Shown: piece by piece, positions 4,358 through 6,167 of the stretch
Layout: each line of letters begins with the position of its first letter
How positions within the stretch are numbered: the stretch's first letter is position 1
NCBI GenBank assembly: GCA_029933395.1
Contig: JAOZOG010000125.1
Location: forward strand, 1 to 6,167
DNA length: 6,167 bases
DNA from: Sulfurovaceae bacterium
Lineage (GTDB): Bacteria; Campylobacterota; Campylobacteria; Campylobacterales; Sulfurovaceae
Direction of reading: 5' to 3'
The notes under the pieces: model-generated
Told to the model about the DNA's origin: nothing
What the model saw: only the letters and a program-made list of their open reading frames with translations
Databases searched by the model: none
Position numbers and translations under genes: made by a program

Positions 4358-6167
4358 CTAGTCCAAATACTCTTTCCCTTTGAGGTCGACATACCCCTTG
4401 CGTCCATCGGGCAGCGTGAAACGTGCCAGACTCTCTTTGAAATTACCCAGGGTTTTATATTTGATGGGTGTCAGCTTGTCGTATCCCAGCAATCCTCCTC
4501 TTCCCAGCAGAATCCTCCCTTTGTCTTTGAATTCCAGAATATCGTATTTTTTGTGATCACTGCTTTTTTTGAAGGTATAGACTATTTTGTTCTTTTTTCT
4601 CACGACAGAGAGCGTGCCGAGGAATCCATATTTGCCCCCTTTTTTGTAATAGAGAGTACTCTCCGGTTTGCTGTAGTTTTCACTGAATGTGATCTGTTTT
4701 TTATTGTTTTGAAAAAAGAGGGTATCCGCTTTGCTTTTGGCAACCTTCGTAACCAGATGTGTTTTGTCGGCATCTTTGTATTGTCTCTTTTCGGATTCTT
4801 CTATATCGCTTACAGTAGCTTCTACTTTTATGAACTCTTTACTGTCGATAATATTGGCTTTGTGTGTCATCAGGCCATTGCCACAGAAAGGCCCGGGCGG
4901 CAGCATCACGGCCTGTGCCTCGTTCGCTTTGATGAATACGATGCGCTCTCTGTTCTGTCTGTCCAGGATTTGAACTTTGTGTCCATATACTTCCTGGGAG
5001 AGGATCTTGACATATTTTAGATTGTCATAGATCGTTTTGCCGTTTTGGACGAGGTAGAATGTGCCGTCTTTTCTCTGGTACTGCTGATAGAAGCCAAACT
5101 TGGAAAAGAGGATGTCCTTGCCGTGTATAGTTTCTTCTCTACTGGGTACTCTTTTTGTCAGCAGTTTGCCTCCCGCATCATAGACGGCTACAGCCAGACG
5201 GTAGATATACTCCCTTCCTTTATAGTTTCCTTTGGGATATTTCGGACGCCCGGCGAGATAGATTTTGCCATCCGCACCACAGAGAACGACACTGCCCGAT
5301 GTCATACCATAGCCTGTAATCAGTACGGTTTTGGACCAGCGTTTTTGGCCCGAAGGTGTAAATTTCAAGAGATAGGATATGTACATGGATGTATGGCCGG
5401 AAATATAGAGATTGTTTCGATCGTCGATATCGACACTGAAAAAAGTGACAGTATCTTTTTTGTCTATCTTTTTATACGTTTTTCTCCACAGTAGAGTACC
5501 CCGGCTGTCAAATTTCACGATTAGGGAAGCTTTCTCCTTTGTGGTATCTCCTACGGCAAAGATGTTTCCATGTTTATCTATGGCCACCGAGTAGAAATAG
5601 GTATCGGGATATTTTTTGAACCACAGATTCTTTCCTCCTGGGCCATATTTTGCGACAAATCCCTCCCCACCTCCGCCTGGGGGTGCCGAGGCTACGATGA
5701 TATTGCCTCTTTTGTCGATAACCATACTTTCGATATTGCTATCTTCGGGAAGTGTGTATGTGCCGACAGGAAACCGATGACCGTCAAAATCATACTTTAT
5801 GATAGATACGTGCCTGTAAGATCCGAAAGCGACATAAACAAATTTGTCATCCAGACTCAAAGCGTTCACTGTTGCGTAGGAATTTTTTTTCGTTTCCAGT
5901 AGACCGGCCTGCCATACCTTTTTGTGCCGGCAGTTGTATTTTGTCAGTTTTTTGCCTCTGGCGACATAGCTGTTGCCATATCGATCGACAACGATATCCT
6001 TGAATGATTCACTGTCGTTGTGTGCATTGAGATAAGCTATCTTCTGTTCCACTTCCCACTGTTTTTGCGATTTGTCGGATTTTTGGCAGCTTGATGCTGC
6101 TTTTTGTGCGGAGGGTTCGGGGTCGCTGCATCCCAGCATCATCAAACTGATAAGCAAGGCCGGTATT
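4358..6167 (-). CDS. Lipoprotein with SBBP-like beta-propeller and WG-type repeats, 5' end missing
   Basis: The frame ends at TAG (4360-4358) and stays open to the right edge. The first listed start in the window is a TTG at 6157, used here only for numbering (599 residues). It is unlikely to be real, because it leaves no positive n-region and codons Ile-Pro-Ala precede it in frame. The visible start IPALLISLMMLGCSD is the end of a lipoprotein signal with lipid-modified Cys10, so the protein should sit in a membrane facing the periplasm or the cell surface. After a Ser/Lys/Gln-rich linker (11-45) come about six repeats of the type 'vaiDk.GNiyvag.t......ivKfd..G..lW.k', near 52-83, 97-131, 142-181, 189-226, 239-276 and 287-335. 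These match the SBBP beta-propeller pattern. Residues 340-500 are less clear. WG-repeat-like segments follow at 504-514 (KKGGKYGFLGT) and 575-598 (ESLARF, then DGRKGYVDLKGKEYLD). Both repeat types are usually structural or binding modules, and no catalytic motif is seen. The gene is less GC-rich than the M16 gene. Confidence 0.88.
   Translation of the reverse strand, partial: IPALLISLMMLGCSDPEPSAQKAASSCQKSDKSQKQWEVEQKIAYLNAHNDSESFKDIVVDRYGNSYVARGKKLTKYNCRHKKVWQAGLLETKKNSYATVNALSLDDKFVYVAFGSYRHVSIIKYDFDGHRFPVGTYTLPEDSNIESMVIDKRGNIIVASAPPGGGGEGFVAKYGPGGKNLWFKKYPDTYFYSVAIDKHGNIFAVGDTTKEKASLIVKFDSRGTLLWRKTYKKIDKKDTVTFFSVDIDDRNNLYISGHTSMYISYLLKFTPSGQKRWSKTVLITGYGMTSGSVVLCGADGKIYLAGRPKYPKGNYKGREYIYRLAVAVYDAGGKLLTKRVPSREETIHGKDILFSKFGFYQQYQRKDGTFYLVQNGKTIYDNLKYVKILSQEVYGHKVQILDRQNRERIVFIKANEAQAVMLPPGPFCGNGLMTHKANIIDSKEFIKVEATVSDIEESEKRQYKDADKTHLVTKVAKSKADTLFFQNNKKQITFSENYSKPESTLYYKKGGKYGFLGTLSVVRKKNKIVYTFKKSSDHKKYDILEFKDKGRILLGRGGLLGYDKLTPIKYKTLGNFKESLARFTLPDGRKGYVDLKGKEYLD

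Noticed and set aside
4553..5494. Plus-strand open frames (155 and 149 codons) opposite the propeller lipoprotein
   Set aside because: They are antisense to a gene with clear repeats. Their Phe-rich translations come from the Lys-rich codons of the opposite strand.

Overview
The window reads as an ordinary bacterial chromosomal segment. All five supportable genes lie on the minus strand, so transcription runs from high to low coordinates. Each gene appears to encode an exported protein: two lipoproteins, one of them cut at its 5' end by the window edge, and three proteins with cleavable-looking signal peptides. The AAGGA-type ribosome binding sites, an extended -10 promoter (TGnTATAAT) and the set of small periplasmic proteins fit a Gram-negative organism. 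My best guess is a sulfur-oxidising member of the Campylobacterota (Sulfurovum/Sulfurimonas-like). This rests on general resemblance, not on a marker gene, and should be treated as tentative.

Layout in transcription order. (1) 6167-4358: a large lipoprotein whose N-terminus is beyond the window. It has about six SBBP-like beta-propeller repeats followed by a C-terminal region with WG-type repeats. (2) 4321-3698: a 207-residue periplasmic protein with a signal peptide and a paired-cysteine C-terminal half, 37 bases after gene 1 and probably in the same transcript. A hairpin with a T-rich tail follows its stop codon directly and is a likely terminator. (3) A new promoter (-35 at 3656-3661, -10 at 3632-3637) drives a 113-residue lipoprotein, 3592-3251. 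(4) A 209-base gap with several GC-rich inverted repeats leads to a full-length zinc peptidase of the M16 pitrilysin/insulysin type, 3041-267, with all metal ligands and the C-terminal Arg/Tyr pair intact. (5) A 67-base gap with a possible promoter precedes the first 66 codons of a periplasmic protein resembling DUF2092, which runs off the left edge.

How they might work together: the M16 enzyme would degrade peptides in the periplasm. The two upstream proteins form a likely two-gene envelope unit of unknown role. Base composition differs between the left part (hand-counted lines about 53-60% GC) and the right part (about 38-48%), with the change near the terminator/promoter junction around 3600-3700. 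This suggests two neighbouring blocks of different history. I found no RNA gene, CRISPR array, insertion sequence, toxin-antitoxin pair or defence system, and nothing that clearly amounts to a new system.
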